Positions 49,019 through 57,427 of a stretch of DNA of 64,000 nt are shown piece after piece. Below the pieces are notes generated by a model. That model saw only the letters and a list, made by a program, of their open reading frames with translations, did no database searches and was not told the DNA's origin. The first letter of the stretch is position 1. Each line of letters begins with the position of its first letter. The stretch comes from Myroides odoratimimus. GTDB taxonomy: Bacteria; Bacteroidota; Bacteroidia; Flavobacteriales; Flavobacteriaceae. The stretch lies in contig NZ_JACAKB010000011.1 of assembly GCF_030326305.1 (NCBI RefSeq), positions 1 through 64,000 of the forward strand. Direction: 5' to 3'. The translations under genes were made by a program, and so were the position numbers.

Positions 49019-49654
49019 TTATCTATTAAAAACTGTTTTATAATTCTGTTCTATGATCGCTTCTATATTAGTATCTAATGCACTTGCTACAGTATATACA
49101 TCCTCTATGGTTATCTCCTTAGCATCATCTGTTTCTAAAAACAACTGCTCTCTTGGTACTTTCAAAAAGGTATTCCTCAATGTCTCGTTATAAATAAGAT
49201 GTTTACCAAAAGACAAATAGACCCCATTCTTCCACAAACTCTCTGCTACCTGTTCTTTTTTATTAAAACCATGTATTATAAGAGGAACCGTCATCCTCAT
49301 CTCCTTCTTGATCTGTATAACTTCTTGATAAGCTGAAACGACGTGCAAAATTACTGCTTTTTTATACTTTTCTGCAAGTAGTAATTGCCTCTTAAATACT
49401 TCTATCTGTAGATTTAACGAAATATTGATCTTCTTATCTAATCCACACTCTCCTATCGCTAAACAATTTGGCTGTTGTAACTGCTCTTCTAACAAGGCAA
49501 ACTCTTCCTCTAGACGTTCTTCATGGATATACCATGGATGTATCCCAACAGTATAAGTAGGAAGAGTATTATCCACTGTTAGAGGATACTGATTGATGAT
49601 TTCTACTATCCCCTGCTGCCCTGTAATATGATGAGTGTGTACATTTATTTTCAT
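49019..49654 (-). CDS. TatD-like metal-dependent hydrolase (short form)
   Basis: 211 residues, shorter than typical TatD (about 260). Metal-binding N-terminal VHTHH (4-8), GECGLDKK (about 89-96), LHVVSAYQE with His, and the late LFLETDDAKE (about 172-181) correspond to the amidohydrolase-type metal site. A DNase or other phosphoesterase role is possible. It is first in a pair with tcdA. Its ATG lies only 12 bp from the T-tract of the valS terminator. Confidence 0.82.
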   Translation of the reverse strand: MKINVHTHHITGQQGIVEIINQYPLTVDNTLPTYTVGIHPWYIHEERLEEEFALLEEQLQQPNCLAIGECGLDKKINISLNLQIEVFKRQLLLAEKYKKAVILHVVSAYQEVIQIKKEMRMTVPLIIHGFNKKEQVAESLWKNGVYLSFGKHLIYNETLRNTFLKVPREQLFLETDDAKEITIEDVYTVASALDTNIEAIIEQNYKTVFNR

Positions 49655-49666
49655 ACATACGAAGAT

Positions 49667-49704
49667 AAAAAAAAGCCTCTAATTAGTGAACTAACTAGAG
49701 GCTT
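49667..49704 (-). terminator. terminator of valS
   Basis: On the minus strand AAGCCTCTAGTTAG pairs with CTAATTAGAGGCTT (one wobble) and ends in eight T's, 22 bp past the valS stop and 12 bp before the TatD-like ATG. Confidence 0.9.
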
Positions 49705-49725
49705 CTATATCTAAGAGATACTAGA

Positions 49726-52359
49726 CTATTTTAATCCAGCTAAGCTGTGTTCGATAGTTGCTATTTTAGCTAAAGCATCTGCTTCTTTCTTTCTTTCGTT
49801 CTCGATAACCTGAGCAGGTGCACCACCTACGAACTTCTCGTTCGATAGCTTACCTTGTACAGATTTTAAGAATCCTTTTAAGTATTTCAACTCTTCTTCT
49901 AACTTAGCGATTTCTTCCTCTAAGTTCACACTTCCTGTTACAGGAATGAAGTACTCATTAGATTTCACACGGTAAGATAGTGCACCACTTACTTGCTCTG
50001 TTACATACTCTATAGCAACTATGTTACCTAATTTAGAGATGATACTGTCGAAGTATGTAGATGTTTTCTCGTTGTTGATTACTTTTAAATCTATCGTTTC
50101 TTTGAACGAAATATTCTTATCTTTTCTGATAGTACGGATACCAGCGATTACTTCAGTAGCGAATTCAAACTCTTTAATCAAGTTCTCATCGAATGACTTC
50201 ATCTCTGGCCATGCAGATACTACTAATGCATCAGCAGCTGTACGCTCATTAATATGCTGCCAAATCTCTTCTGATAAGAATGGCATAAATGGATGTAACA
50301 ACTTAAGATTAGCTTCTAACAACTCGATAGTCTTGTCAAAAGTAGCTTTGTCAATTGGTTGTTGGTATCCAGGTTTAATCATTTCTAAGAACCAAGAACA
50401 GAAGTCATCCCATACTAATTTATAGATTGCCATTAATGCATCCGAAATTCTGTATTTAGAGAAGTGATCTTCTATCTCTACTAAAGCACTTTGTAACTTC
50501 GCTTCATACCATGCTAATGATACTTTTGCAGACTCAGGTTGTACTAATGTCTCAGATACTTCCCATCCTTTGATTAGACGGAATGCGTTCCACACTTTAT
50601 TAGTAAAGGCTTTCCCTTGAGCACATAATTCTTCATCAAACATAATATCATTACCCGCAGAGGCTGATAATAATAATCCAACACGTACACCATCAGCACC
50701 GAATTTGTCTATTAATCCTAATGCATCAGGAGAATTACCTAATGATTTAGACATCTTACGGCGTAATTTATCTCTTACAATACCAGTAAAATATACATTC
50801 GTAAACGGTTTCTTACCAGTATACTCATATCCTGCCATAATCATACGTGCCACCCAGAAGAAGATAATATCTGGTCCAGTCACTAAGTCATTTGTTGGAT
50901 AGTAATAGTTGTACTCTTCATTCTCTGGATCTGTGATTCCATTAAATACAGACATTGGCCATAACCAAGAAGAGAACCAAGTATCTAAAGCATCTTCATC
51001 TTGTTTTAAATCAGCTGCGGTTAAAGCTGCATTACCAGACTTTACTTTTGCTAATTCAACAGCTGCTTCAATAGTCTCTGCTACTACGAAATCCTCTTTA
51101 CCAGCTCCATAGTAATAAGCAGGTATCTGTTGTCCCCACCATAACTGACGAGAAATATTCCAATCGCGGATATTCTCTAACCAGCTCTTGTAAGTATTAT
51201 TATATCTACTCGGATATAACTTCACATCTTCAGTCTCCATAACAGCATCAAGTGCAGGCTTAGCCAATTGCTCCATCTTAAGGAACCATTGGTCAGAAAG
51301 TCTTGGCTCGATAACAGCTTTTGTACGCTCAGAAGTACCTACATTATTTACATAGTTTTCTACTTTATCTAAAGCTCCGATAGATTCTAACTCCACTTCT
51401 ATCTCTTTACGCACTACGAAGCGGTCTTTACCAGCATAGTGCATACCTAATTCGTTAAGTGTCGCATCAGCATTAAAGATATCGATAATCTCTAAGTTAT
51501 GTCTCTCGCCTAAGTCTTTATCGTTTACATCGTGAGCAGGAGTCACTTTAAGACATCCTGTTCCGAATTCCATATCCACATACTCATCAAAGATGATAGG
51601 CACTACTCTATTACAGATAGGTACAATAGCCTTCTTTCCTTTTAAGTGCGCATAACGCTCATCATTAGGATTAATACAAATAGCTGAGTCTCCTAAGATA
51701 GTCTCAGGACGTGTAGTCGCGATAACTAAATGCTCATTAGAACCTTCTATTTGGTATTTTAAGTGGTATAATTTCCCTTGGCGCTCTTCATAGATTACCT
51801 CCTCATCAGATAAAGTAGTCTTCGCTTCAGGATCCCAGTTTACCATACGGTATCCTCTGTATATTAATCCTTTGTTGTATAGGTCAACAAATACTTTTAT
51901 CACTTGTTCAGACATCTCTGGATCCATAGTAAACTTCGTACGATCCCAATCACAAGAACATCCTAATTTCTTAAGTTGCTCAAGGATCACTCCTCCGTAC
52001 TCTTCTTTCCACTCCCACGCATGTGCCATAAACTCTTCGCGTGTTAAATCGTTTTTATTGATACCCTGCTCTCTCAATTTTGCGACGACTTTAGCTTCAG
52101 TAGCGATAGAGGCGTGATCCGTTCCAGGTACCCAACAAGCGTTAAGTCCTTTTAAACGAGCACGACGTATTAATACATCTTGAATCGTATTGTTCAACAT
52201 ATGTCCCATGTGTAATACCCCAGTCACGTTCGGTGGAGGGATTACAATCGTGTAAGGCTCTCTGTGGTCAGGAGTTGAGTGGAAAAAATTGTTCTCCATC
52301 CAGTACTGATACCATTTTTGCTCTACTTGCTTCGCGTCAAATTGTGCAGGAATTGTCAT
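49726..52359 (-). CDS. valS: valyl-tRNA synthetase
   Basis: Charges tRNA-Val. 877 residues, class I. The HIGH-type motif is [15 protein letters not shown] (near 41-55), the CP1 editing domain carries [11 protein letters not shown], and the second signature is [11 protein letters not shown]. An anticodon-binding domain and a C-terminal coiled-coil arm ([18 protein letters not shown] in part) follow. Length and architecture are normal. It is monocistronic, with a TATCTTTG box (plus 52406-52413) upstream. Confidence 0.98.
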   Translation of the reverse strand: MTIPAQFDAKQVEQKWYQYWMENNFFHSTPDHREPYTIVIPPPNVTGVLHMGHMLNNTIQDVLIRRARLKGLNACWVPGTDHASIATEAKVVAKLREQGINKNDLTREEFMAHAWEWKEEYGGVILEQLKKLGCSCDWDRTKFTMDPEMSEQVIKVFVDLYNKGLIYRGYRMVNWDPEAKTTLSDEEVIYEERQGKLYHLKYQIEGSNEHLVIATTRPETILGDSAICINPNDERYAHLKGKKAIVPICNRVVPIIFDEYVDMEFGTGCLKVTPAHDVNDKDLGERHNLEIIDIFNADATLNELGMHYAGKDRFVVRKEIEVELESIGALDKVENYVNNVGTSERTKAVIEPRLSDQWFLKMEQLAKPALDAVMETEDVKLYPSRYNNTYKSWLENIRDWNISRQLWWGQQIPAYYYGAGKEDFVVAETIEAAVELAKVKSGNAALTAADLKQDEDALDTWFSSWLWPMSVFNGITDPENEEYNYYYPTNDLVTGPDIIFFWVARMIMAGYEYTGKKPFTNVYFTGIVRDKLRRKMSKSLGNSPDALGLIDKFGADGVRVGLLLSASAGNDIMFDEELCAQGKAFTNKVWNAFRLIKGWEVSETLVQPESAKVSLAWYEAKLQSALVEIEDHFSKYRISDALMAIYKLVWDDFCSWFLEMIKPGYQQPIDKATFDKTIELLEANLKLLHPFMPFLSEEIWQHINERTAADALVVSAWPEMKSFDENLIKEFEFATEVIAGIRTIRKDKNISFKETIDLKVINNEKTSTYFDSIISKLGNIVAIEYVTEQVSGALSYRVKSNEYFIPVTGSVNLEEEIAKLEEELKYLKGFLKSVQGKLSNEKFVGGAPAQVIENERKKEADALAKIATIEHSLAGLK

Positions 52360-52405
52360 TTACTTATTAATTTTACTTGTTTTTAACATTTTTTAAAGAC
52401 ACATC

Positions 52406-52413
52406 CAAAGATA
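52406..52413 (-). promoter_or_regulatory. -7 box of the valS promoter
   Basis: The minus strand reads TATCTTTG (TAnnTTTG), 46 bp before the valS ATG. Confidence 0.45.
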
Positions 52414-52459
52414 ACAATACTTTAATCAAATTTTAATCTAAGCACTGTTTCTTTTTACG

Positions 52460-52467
52460 TACCTTTG
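52460..52467 (+). promoter_or_regulatory. -7 box upstream of the DUF1573 gene
   Basis: TACCTTTG matches TAnnTTTG, but the gene starts at 52590, which implies a leader of about 115 nt. A second, closer promoter is possible. Confidence 0.4.
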
Positions 52468-52589
52468 TATTATGCAAAAATATGGATTACTATGTAATTA
52501 CAAAAGATAACACATTACTTTAAATGTTTATTTTTATTTGCGAGTATTCCTAAAGTTTTTAATTTTACAAAACAACAAATAGAAAAATA

Positions 52590-52979
52590 ATGAAAAACAT
52601 TTTAGCATTATTAGTTTTGGTTTTGACAAGTGCAGTAACATTCGCACAAAAGGGACCAAAAATCGAGTTTAAAGAAGAGAACAATACTATCGATTACGGT
52701 ACTGTTGTAAGAGGGAAAGATAATGGAGTTAGAACTTTTGAGTTTACTAACGTTGGTGATGAGCCATTAATCATTACAGCTGTAAGATCTACATGTGGAT
52801 GTACAGTGCCTTCTAAACCTGAAGAACCAATTTTACCAGGTCAAAAAAGTAAAATAGACGTACAGTATAATATGGCTCCTGGTAAAATCAGTAGAACGAT
52901 CACTGTAGAATCTAATGCTGTGAACTATACTAACGGTGTAGTAGCACTACGCATTAAAGGTGAAGTTGTAAACAACTAA
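52590..52979 (+). CDS. secreted DUF1573-family protein
   Basis: 129 residues with a signal peptide (TSAVTFAQKG) and one Ig-like DUF1573 domain: DYGTVVRGKDNGVRTFEFTN in part, the conserved TRSTCGC-like VRSTCGCTVP (about 70-79), and LPGQKSKIDVQYN. Family members are abundant in Bacteroidota and their function is unclear. It is monocistronic with its own terminator. Confidence 0.92.
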   Translation: MKNILALLVLVLTSAVTFAQKGPKIEFKEENNTIDYGTVVRGKDNGVRTFEFTNVGDEPLIITAVRSTCGCTVPSKPEEPILPGQKSKIDVQYNMAPGKISRTITVESNAVNYTNGVVALRIKGEVVNN

Positions 52980-53001
52980 TCAGAAAATAGACAGAAAAAC
53001 A

Positions 53002-53037
53002 AAAGGGATTGCTCACGCGATCCCTTTCTTATTTTAT
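53002..53037 (+). terminator. terminator of the DUF1573 gene
   Basis: AAAGGGATTGC pairs with GCGATCCCTTT over a 4-nt loop (one wobble), followed by a T-rich tail. Confidence 0.82.
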
Positions 53038-53052
53038 ACAATCAGCAATTCT

Positions 53053-53790
53053 TTATTTCTTAAAGAAGATATTATTAGCTATTGCTTTCTGGAAGTTCTT
53101 CACTTCTTTAATCTGTATTTTAGCATCAAAGCCTTTGATATGTTTTGTATGGTGGATATCAGATCCTACGAAGTCTATCATATCATTGTTCAACAGATAG
53201 TTTGCAGCCTCTAATACATGTCCTCCATAATATCCTGTAGTAGACAATAAGTTCATCTGAAACTTACACCCAGATTTTTTAAGCTTCTTATACATCTCTG
53301 TATTCTTGTGATAGAAGTTATAACGCTCTGGATGCGCTAAGATAATCTCATACCCATTCGATTTTAAATGAAATAGAATATCCATTAACTGTATAGGTGG
53401 GTTGATATAAGACATTTCTACTAATACATAGTTATCTTTTAATGTCAATAGCTTCTCTGAATGAATGCGTTGCAAGAAGCTCTCATCCATCATATACTCA
53501 GATGCTACTCTCAGCTGAAGAGACTCCGCCTCTGTAGGTAGTACCTCTAATACCTCATCATATTTAGATAATATTCTTTCTTTTGTATTATCCCATACTA
53601 GCGGTGTAGTATGTGGAGTGGTAATCGCTTGGTCAAAGCCCATCGCTTTCATAGACTCTATAATAGTCTTTGTATCCTCTTTAGTCTGTGCTCCATCATC
53701 AATACCAAACATTAAATGAGAGTGAATATCTACATAATTATTTGGAATTAATGTTTTAAGCTCTGGTTTAGATTTAAATAATCCGAACAT
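53053..53790 (-). CDS. PHP-type tyrosine-protein phosphatase (YwqE/CpsB family)
   Basis: 245 residues. Metal-dependent PHP motifs are VDIHSHLMFGIDDGA (21-35), TPHTTP (about 60-65), YILVE-type strand YVLVEMSY, LAHPERY (about 133-139) and DFVGSDIHH (about 205-213). The family dephosphorylates BY-kinases of the Wzc/CpsD type. The only such kinase in the window is at 9973-12366, about 41 kb away, so a partnership is plausible but not shown. It is cotranscribed with the DUF4105 gene (28-bp gap). Confidence 0.9.
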   Translation of the reverse strand: MFGLFKSKPELKTLIPNNYVDIHSHLMFGIDDGAQTKEDTKTIIESMKAMGFDQAITTPHTTPLVWDNTKERILSKYDEVLEVLPTEAESLQLRVASEYMMDESFLQRIHSEKLLTLKDNYVLVEMSYINPPIQLMDILFHLKSNGYEIILAHPERYNFYHKNTEMYKKLKKSGCKFQMNLLSTTGYYGGHVLEAANYLLNNDMIDFVGSDIHHTKHIKGFDAKIQIKEVKNFQKAIANNIFFKK

Positions 53791-53818
53791 ATCTTTATAT
53801 TATTTTTTCTGATTAGGT

Positions 53819-54940
53819 CTACTTGTTATACTTCTTAGCGATACGCATCTCTATAGCCAAACTCACAAGGGTCAACAATACTAATGGCAAGGTCACTAAT
53901 AGCTTATCGCTAGTAATATTCAATACGATATACAAAACTACGCAAACTAAAGTTAACAACTGAAGTAACTTAGCTATCTTGACATTCTTTCTTATAAAAG
54001 GTAAGATTAAGAATATAGGACTACACAGTAGCACTGTATTATTACTTAACAGTTCGCCATGTAGAGAGTAAAAACCAACTGCAAAAAAGAAAATACCTAA
54101 AAGCCCCAAGATGACAAAATACACACTTCTAGCGCCTCTCTGAGTCATTAGCCCTGCTAGTACTAAAACGACAAGACTAAAGAACCACATAGAGTTTACG
54201 CTTATACCTGATTTTTCTACAGGTACTTCTGGCTTAAAAACAGTGACTGTCTCAGGAACCAAAGGTTTTCCGTTGACTTTAGTTTCTGCTAATCCTTGCA
54301 TAAACTTATCTGGTAGAAACAATAAAGTAGAATGAGCATCTACCTTAGAACCAAATATTAAATTAATCCCAAGCATCTCGAAATATCTCTTATTCAGATA
54401 CGAGTTTAAGATAGTTCTATAAGTAGCAGTGTTTCCTTCCACATCTACTTTTACAGGTGTAGAGATACTACTATTAATAATATCCACCACCTTAGTAGTA
54501 CAGTTCTGATCTATAAACTTATAGATATAAAACTTATTCTCTTCTTCTAATGATTCGTTCAGTTTTTGCCATATCTCTTCTTTCTGAGTTGGAGTCAAGT
54601 CTAATGCTTGTTCATACACCGCTCTATTATCATATACATAACTCCCAATGAAGTTTCTATACGTAGAATAATCTGCATAGTATAAAAGGTCTCCCTTCAC
54701 AAACTTGCCATAAAAATTAGGTGTTCTAAAATCAAACATACCATAATTATACACTCTATCTATTCCTTCAAAAGGGTCATTCACACGTATCGCTGTATGA
54801 CCAAATAGAGAATACAACTCATCTCCTGTACCACAAGTAAGTACACTTATCTCTGCTCTATCAGAGAGTGGTCGTTCTTTAGAGAAAGCCATCTGCACCA
54901 TAAAAAGGCAGAAAAGCAGATATGTCATTTTTTTTATCAT
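53819..54940 (-). CDS. DUF4105 protein, Lnb-like N-acyltransferase candidate
   Basis: 373 residues: signal peptide, a periplasmic papain-like domain (about 25-215), then four to five membrane helices (about 250-370). The likely catalytic residues are His48 in SLFGHTAIRV and Cys in DQNCTTKVVD (about 147). This matches DUF4105, now associated with the Bacteroidota lipoprotein N-acyltransferase Lnb as I recall. That enzyme would complete lipoprotein triacylation where Lnt is absent. The assignment is by domain layout only. It has a consensus promoter and is followed by the YwqE-type gene. Confidence 0.82.
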   Translation of the reverse strand: MIKKMTYLLFCLFMVQMAFSKERPLSDRAEISVLTCGTGDELYSLFGHTAIRVNDPFEGIDRVYNYGMFDFRTPNFYGKFVKGDLLYYADYSTYRNFIGSYVYDNRAVYEQALDLTPTQKEEIWQKLNESLEEENKFYIYKFIDQNCTTKVVDIINSSISTPVKVDVEGNTATYRTILNSYLNKRYFEMLGINLIFGSKVDAHSTLLFLPDKFMQGLAETKVNGKPLVPETVTVFKPEVPVEKSGISVNSMWFFSLVVLVLAGLMTQRGARSVYFVILGLLGIFFFAVGFYSLHGELLSNNTVLLCSPIFLILPFIRKNVKIAKLLQLLTLVCVVLYIVLNITSDKLLVTLPLVLLTLVSLAIEMRIAKKYNK

Positions 54941-54983
54941 GTATTCTTCTTGATTTATAACTAAGCGTTCTATTTGACTCTTA

Positions 54984-55014
54984 CAAAAATACTTTACTAA
55001 TCTCTGATTTACAA
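54984..55014 (-). promoter_or_regulatory. promoter of the DUF4105-ywqE pair
   Basis: On the minus strand TTG (55012-55014), 20 bp, then TATTTTTG (54984-54991). The leader to the ATG at 54940 is about 35 nt. Confidence 0.65.
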
Positions 55015-55065
55015 TAAAAACATATATCCTATGCTATTTATAAATAACCTCTCTCTGCACTATCG

Positions 55066-55095
55066 AAAAAAGAACATCTCTTCAACAGATGTTCT
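55066..55095 (-). terminator. terminator with no visible gene upstream of it
   Basis: On the minus strand AGAACATCT pairs with AGATGTTCT over a 7-nt loop and runs into T6. The nearest minus-strand gene to its right is the NTF2-like gene beyond 56578, far past pssA. It may end the ncRNA candidate at 55066-55317. Confidence 0.7.
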
Positions 55096-55179
55096 CCTCT
55101 TCTTTCTATCTTCTTCGCAAGAACTAAATTATATCAACACGATATGACCATGGTGCCTCCGTTAAAACTGTCTATAAAA

Positions 55180-55223
55180 CGGACTCACTATGGACTCATG
55201 ATGGACTCATGACGGACTCAACA
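55180..55223. repeat. repeat island C: four tandem 11-bp units
   Basis: GGACTCA starts at 55181, 55192, 55203 and 55214, exactly 11 bp apart. The two middle units, TGGACTCATGA, are identical, and the outer two differ at 2-3 positions. No inverted copy is seen nearby. Confidence 0.8.
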
Positions 55224-55323
55224 CAACTAAAACCTGTCTCGTACTACTATAAGTATAGTACTAATCATAACTACTTTTATCCTGTAATTATATTTATCTA
55301 ATGTATCCTTATTCTCTATATAC

Positions 55324-55331
55324 CAAAGATA
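55324..55331 (-). promoter_or_regulatory. isolated -7 box on the minus strand
   Basis: The minus strand reads TATCTTTG (TAnnTTTG), 230 bp from the nearest minus-strand terminator and with no gene downstream. It is a possible promoter of the ncRNA candidate. Confidence 0.35.
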
Positions 55332-55456
55332 ATAAATATCTAATAAACGTATAGTTACCTAAATAGAGTACACAGAATAATAAAAACATCTGTAAAGATA
55401 AACGGCATTATCTAAAGTAATCCTTATAAACACTATAAAATTTAGTAACTTTATGA

Positions 55457-55464
55457 TACATTTG
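55457..55464 (+). promoter_or_regulatory. -7 box of the pssA promoter within a small palindrome
   Basis: TACATTTG matches TAnnTTTG. It sits in GATACA-TT-TGTATC (55455-55468), a 14-bp near-palindrome. The pssA ATG is 57 bp downstream. Confidence 0.4.
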
Positions 55465-55520
55465 TATCAATAAATACAAGTAAACTTTATAGAGTTTATA
55501 TAAACAAATAAATTTCAGTT

Positions 55521-56261
55521 ATGAAAAAACACATTCCTAATGCTATCACTTTATTAAACTTACTTTCAGGATTAATTGCGTTAGTGTATGCATTTGATGA
55601 TAATATACACATGGCTTTCTTATGGGTATGTATTGGAATCTTTTTTGACTATTGGGATGGCTTCGTAGCGCGTATCTTAAATGTAAAAAGTGAGATGGGA
55701 TTACAGTTAGACTCGCTAGCTGATATGGTGACTAGTGGAGTAGTTCCAGGATTAGTGGTTTATAAGATGCTTGCTAATATTCAAGAAAACCAAGAGATCT
55801 ATAACCTTACACCAGAGACCTACTATATGGGAGTAGTTCCATACTTAGGATTTATCATCACATTAGGAGCGGCGTATAGATTAGCTAAATTCAACATTGA
55901 TACTAGACAAACTGATTCGTTTATTGGATTACCTACCCCTGGTAATGCATTATTTATCTTAAGTATTCCGATGATTATCTCTACAACCAAGTCTGAAGAG
56001 ATTATCTCATTATTAAGTAATCCTTATTTATTAGTAGTCATTAGTATCTTAAGTGCTATCATCATGAATGCAGAACTACCATTGTTCTCATTAAAAATAA
56101 AACCTAATAACCTAGGAGCTTATAAACTTCAGATAGGATTTATGTTACTGTCATTAGTACTACTAGTTACTTTATTATATCTAGCTATACCTATTATTAT
56201 ACTAGTATATATCTTACTATCTATCATGATGAATATAACAAAAAAACAAACTGCTAACTAA
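55521..56261 (+). CDS. pssA: CDP-diacylglycerol-serine O-phosphatidyltransferase
   Basis: Makes phosphatidylserine for phosphatidylethanolamine synthesis. 246 residues, about seven to eight membrane helices. The CDP-alcohol phosphatidyltransferase motif D-x2-DG-x2-AR-x8-G-x3-D-x3-D is complete: DYWDGFVARIL (43-53), then GLQLDSLADMV. It is of the membrane type 2 (Bacillus-like) group. No psd gene is nearby. Two terminators follow in tandem. Confidence 0.94.
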   Translation: MKKHIPNAITLLNLLSGLIALVYAFDDNIHMAFLWVCIGIFFDYWDGFVARILNVKSEMGLQLDSLADMVTSGVVPGLVVYKMLANIQENQEIYNLTPETYYMGVVPYLGFIITLGAAYRLAKFNIDTRQTDSFIGLPTPGNALFILSIPMIISTTKSEEIISLLSNPYLLVVISILSAIIMNAELPLFSLKIKPNNLGAYKLQIGFMLLSLVLLVTLLYLAIPIIILVYILLSIMMNITKKQTAN

Positions 56262-56268
56262 AAATAAG

Positions 56269-56296
56269 AAACGCTATCTCTCAAGATAGCGTTTTT
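56269..56296 (+). terminator. first terminator of pssA
   Basis: AAACGCTATCT pairs with AGATAGCGTTT over a 4-nt loop, followed by T's. Confidence 0.9.
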
Positions 56297-56312
56297 CATT
56301 TGATCTATATCT

Positions 56313-56358
56313 AAAAAGTGCCATATCTCATCATCATGATTATATGGCACTTTTTTTT
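56313..56358. terminator. second terminator-like hairpin after pssA
   Basis: A 14-bp stem AAAAAGTGCCATAT/ATATGGCACTTTTT with a 15-nt loop and a long T run. It is symmetrical enough to work in both directions, so it may also stop the NTF2-like gene on the minus strand. Confidence 0.8.
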
Positions 56359-56474
56359 ATGACCTTCTATATTAAACATTAACTATTCTCACTTTTTAAT
56401 TAATCTTAAACTTTATATTCTCAATAAGAGTAATTTGCTATAAAACAGCTATTTTCATTATAAAAAACCAGTTA

Positions 56475-56491
56475 TTGGCATACTTGTTGAA
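56475..56491 (+). promoter_or_regulatory. sigma-54-like -24/-12 promoter
   Basis: TTGGCATACTTGTTGAA aligns with TTGGCACG-N4-TTGCA with correct spacing of the -24 GG (56477-56478) and -12 G (56489). The -12 C is A. Transcription would start near 56502. Confidence 0.45.
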
Positions 56492-56501
56492 ATATTTATT
56501 A

Positions 56502-56567
56502 CAAACTTTTTTTTCATACTACTTTTTTTGCCCTATACACCTTACCCCTTCGTATAGGGCTTTTTTT
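56502..56567 (+). ncRNA. candidate small RNA between pssA and the NTF2-like gene
   Basis: About 65 nt from the predicted sigma-54 start to the terminator tail. It is pyrimidine-rich at the 5' end and ends in a hairpin (56530-56560). No start codon with a credible frame is present. The only evidence is the promoter-like site plus a terminator that has no other use on this strand. Confidence 0.35.
56530..56567 (+). terminator. orphan plus-strand terminator
   Basis: GCCCTATAC (56530-56538) pairs with GTATAGGGC (56552-56560), followed by seven T's. pssA already has two terminators upstream, so this hairpin needs another transcript. Confidence 0.8.
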
Positions 56568-56577
56568 ATTGACCTTT

Positions 56578-56967
56578 TTACACAATAGAACCAAGGTTAG
56601 AATCATCATGATTTCCCTCTTCATGAAGAGTTAACTCATCACAAAAAACTATCTTCTCCTTTTCTACTACAAATGTTGCAATCACTTTCACCTTACTTAC
56701 AGATCCATCATTTCTATGTACTAATACACTGTGGTTAGTAAACACTAAATTTCCTTCTTCAGCCATATAGTTAAATGTAATAGACAGTTTTTCAGTCACT
56801 TCTTTTAATTTTTTAATATGATTACTAAAAATGGTGTAGTCTAATCTCTTTCCATCAACACATTGGATGTAATCAGTAGAAAAATATGTCGCTATCACCT
56901 CTGGACAATACTGAGGGCTTTCTAATAAGTTTACAAAGCAGCTCTTGATTAACTCTTTATTTGTCAT
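56578..56967 (-). CDS. SnoaL/NTF2-like protein
   Basis: 129 residues with an NTF2-like cone fold. It has ATYFSTDYIQCVDGKRLDY (about 25-43), then strands ending in the family's closing sheet EKIVFCDELTLHEEG. Members can be cyclases, isomerases or ligand binders; no catalytic pair is clear. It is a single gene with a long gap upstream and a perfect 16-bp palindrome 54 bp before the ATG. Confidence 0.8.
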   Translation of the reverse strand: MTNKELIKSCFVNLLESPQYCPEVIATYFSTDYIQCVDGKRLDYTIFSNHIKKLKEVTEKLSITFNYMAEEGNLVFTNHSVLVHRNDGSVSKVKVIATFVVEKEKIVFCDELTLHEEGNHDDSNLGSIV

Positions 56968-57377
56968 ATTTCATATTTTAAATTAGAAATACGAAAGTAG
57001 AACTCTACGAATAAGGAGACGATAACAATTGTTATCAAATAATACCTCTATAGAGACACTATGTGCAGAGTGACAACTACAGAATATGACAGGCTGTCCT
57101 ATAACTAACTTTTAGATAACACTACGCATATAAAAGCCTATTCTCTCAGAATACATCAACAAAAAGATATAACGACTTACATTATTACTATTAATGGACA
57201 AGCCATAATGACTTCTTGTAACTTTTATTCTTTAAAAAAAGAATACTACAATATATATAAGTATCTAAAAAGTATAATAGTTTCATTTTCAGTTTACTTA
57301 TATTTATAAAATTCATTCAAAAAAGAGGAATATTAAAATACACTATTCGTAATTAAACTAAATAATCCGGTCGTTCA
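56968..57377. other. gene-free stretch between the NTF2-like gene and putP
   Basis: About 400 bp without a coding region. Apart from the palindrome at 57021-57036 and the putP promoter at its right end, I see no repeat or strong hairpin. Confidence 0.6.
57021..57036. promoter_or_regulatory. perfect 16-bp palindrome upstream of the NTF2-like gene
   Basis: GATAACAATTGTTATC is perfectly self-complementary. It lies 54 bp upstream of the NTF2-like ATG, where a -33 region or operator would be, and about 390 bp from putP. It is a candidate operator for a dimeric regulator. Confidence 0.45.
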
Positions 57378-57408
57378 TTGTATTATTTAAAATAATTAAA
57401 TAAATTTA
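57378..57408 (+). promoter_or_regulatory. putP promoter
   Basis: TTG (57378-57380), 20 bp, then TAAATTTA (57401-57408), one base from TAnnTTTG. The ATG is 19 bp downstream. Confidence 0.5.
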
Positions 57409-57427
57409 GCAAAAAAATAACAACAAT

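Larger units (their letters stand above)
55066..55317 (-). ncRNA. candidate non-coding RNA carrying an 11-bp repeat array
   Basis: The boundaries are a TATCTTTG (-7) box on the minus strand at 55324-55331 and the otherwise unexplained terminator at 55066-55095. The interval has no credible coding frame and contains four 11-bp units, which read as TGAGTCC on this strand. A -33 element is not clear, so this is a hypothesis. Confidence 0.35.
55096..55456. other. gene-free stretch upstream of pssA
   Basis: No coding region is seen. It holds the 11-bp tandem array (55180-55223), an ACCATGGT palindrome near 55147 and the minus-strand -7 box at 55324-55331. The rest is AT-rich and featureless. Confidence 0.6.

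Noticed and set aside
52482-52523. A 13-codon upstream frame in the long leader of the DUF1573 gene
   Set aside because: There is no ribosome binding site or regulatory codon run, and an ATG of this length is expected by chance.
57021-57030. GATAACAATT resembles the left half of the E. coli lac operator
   Set aside because: No LacI-type gene or sugar operon is nearby, and short AT-rich matches like this are expected by chance; I keep only the palindrome itself.
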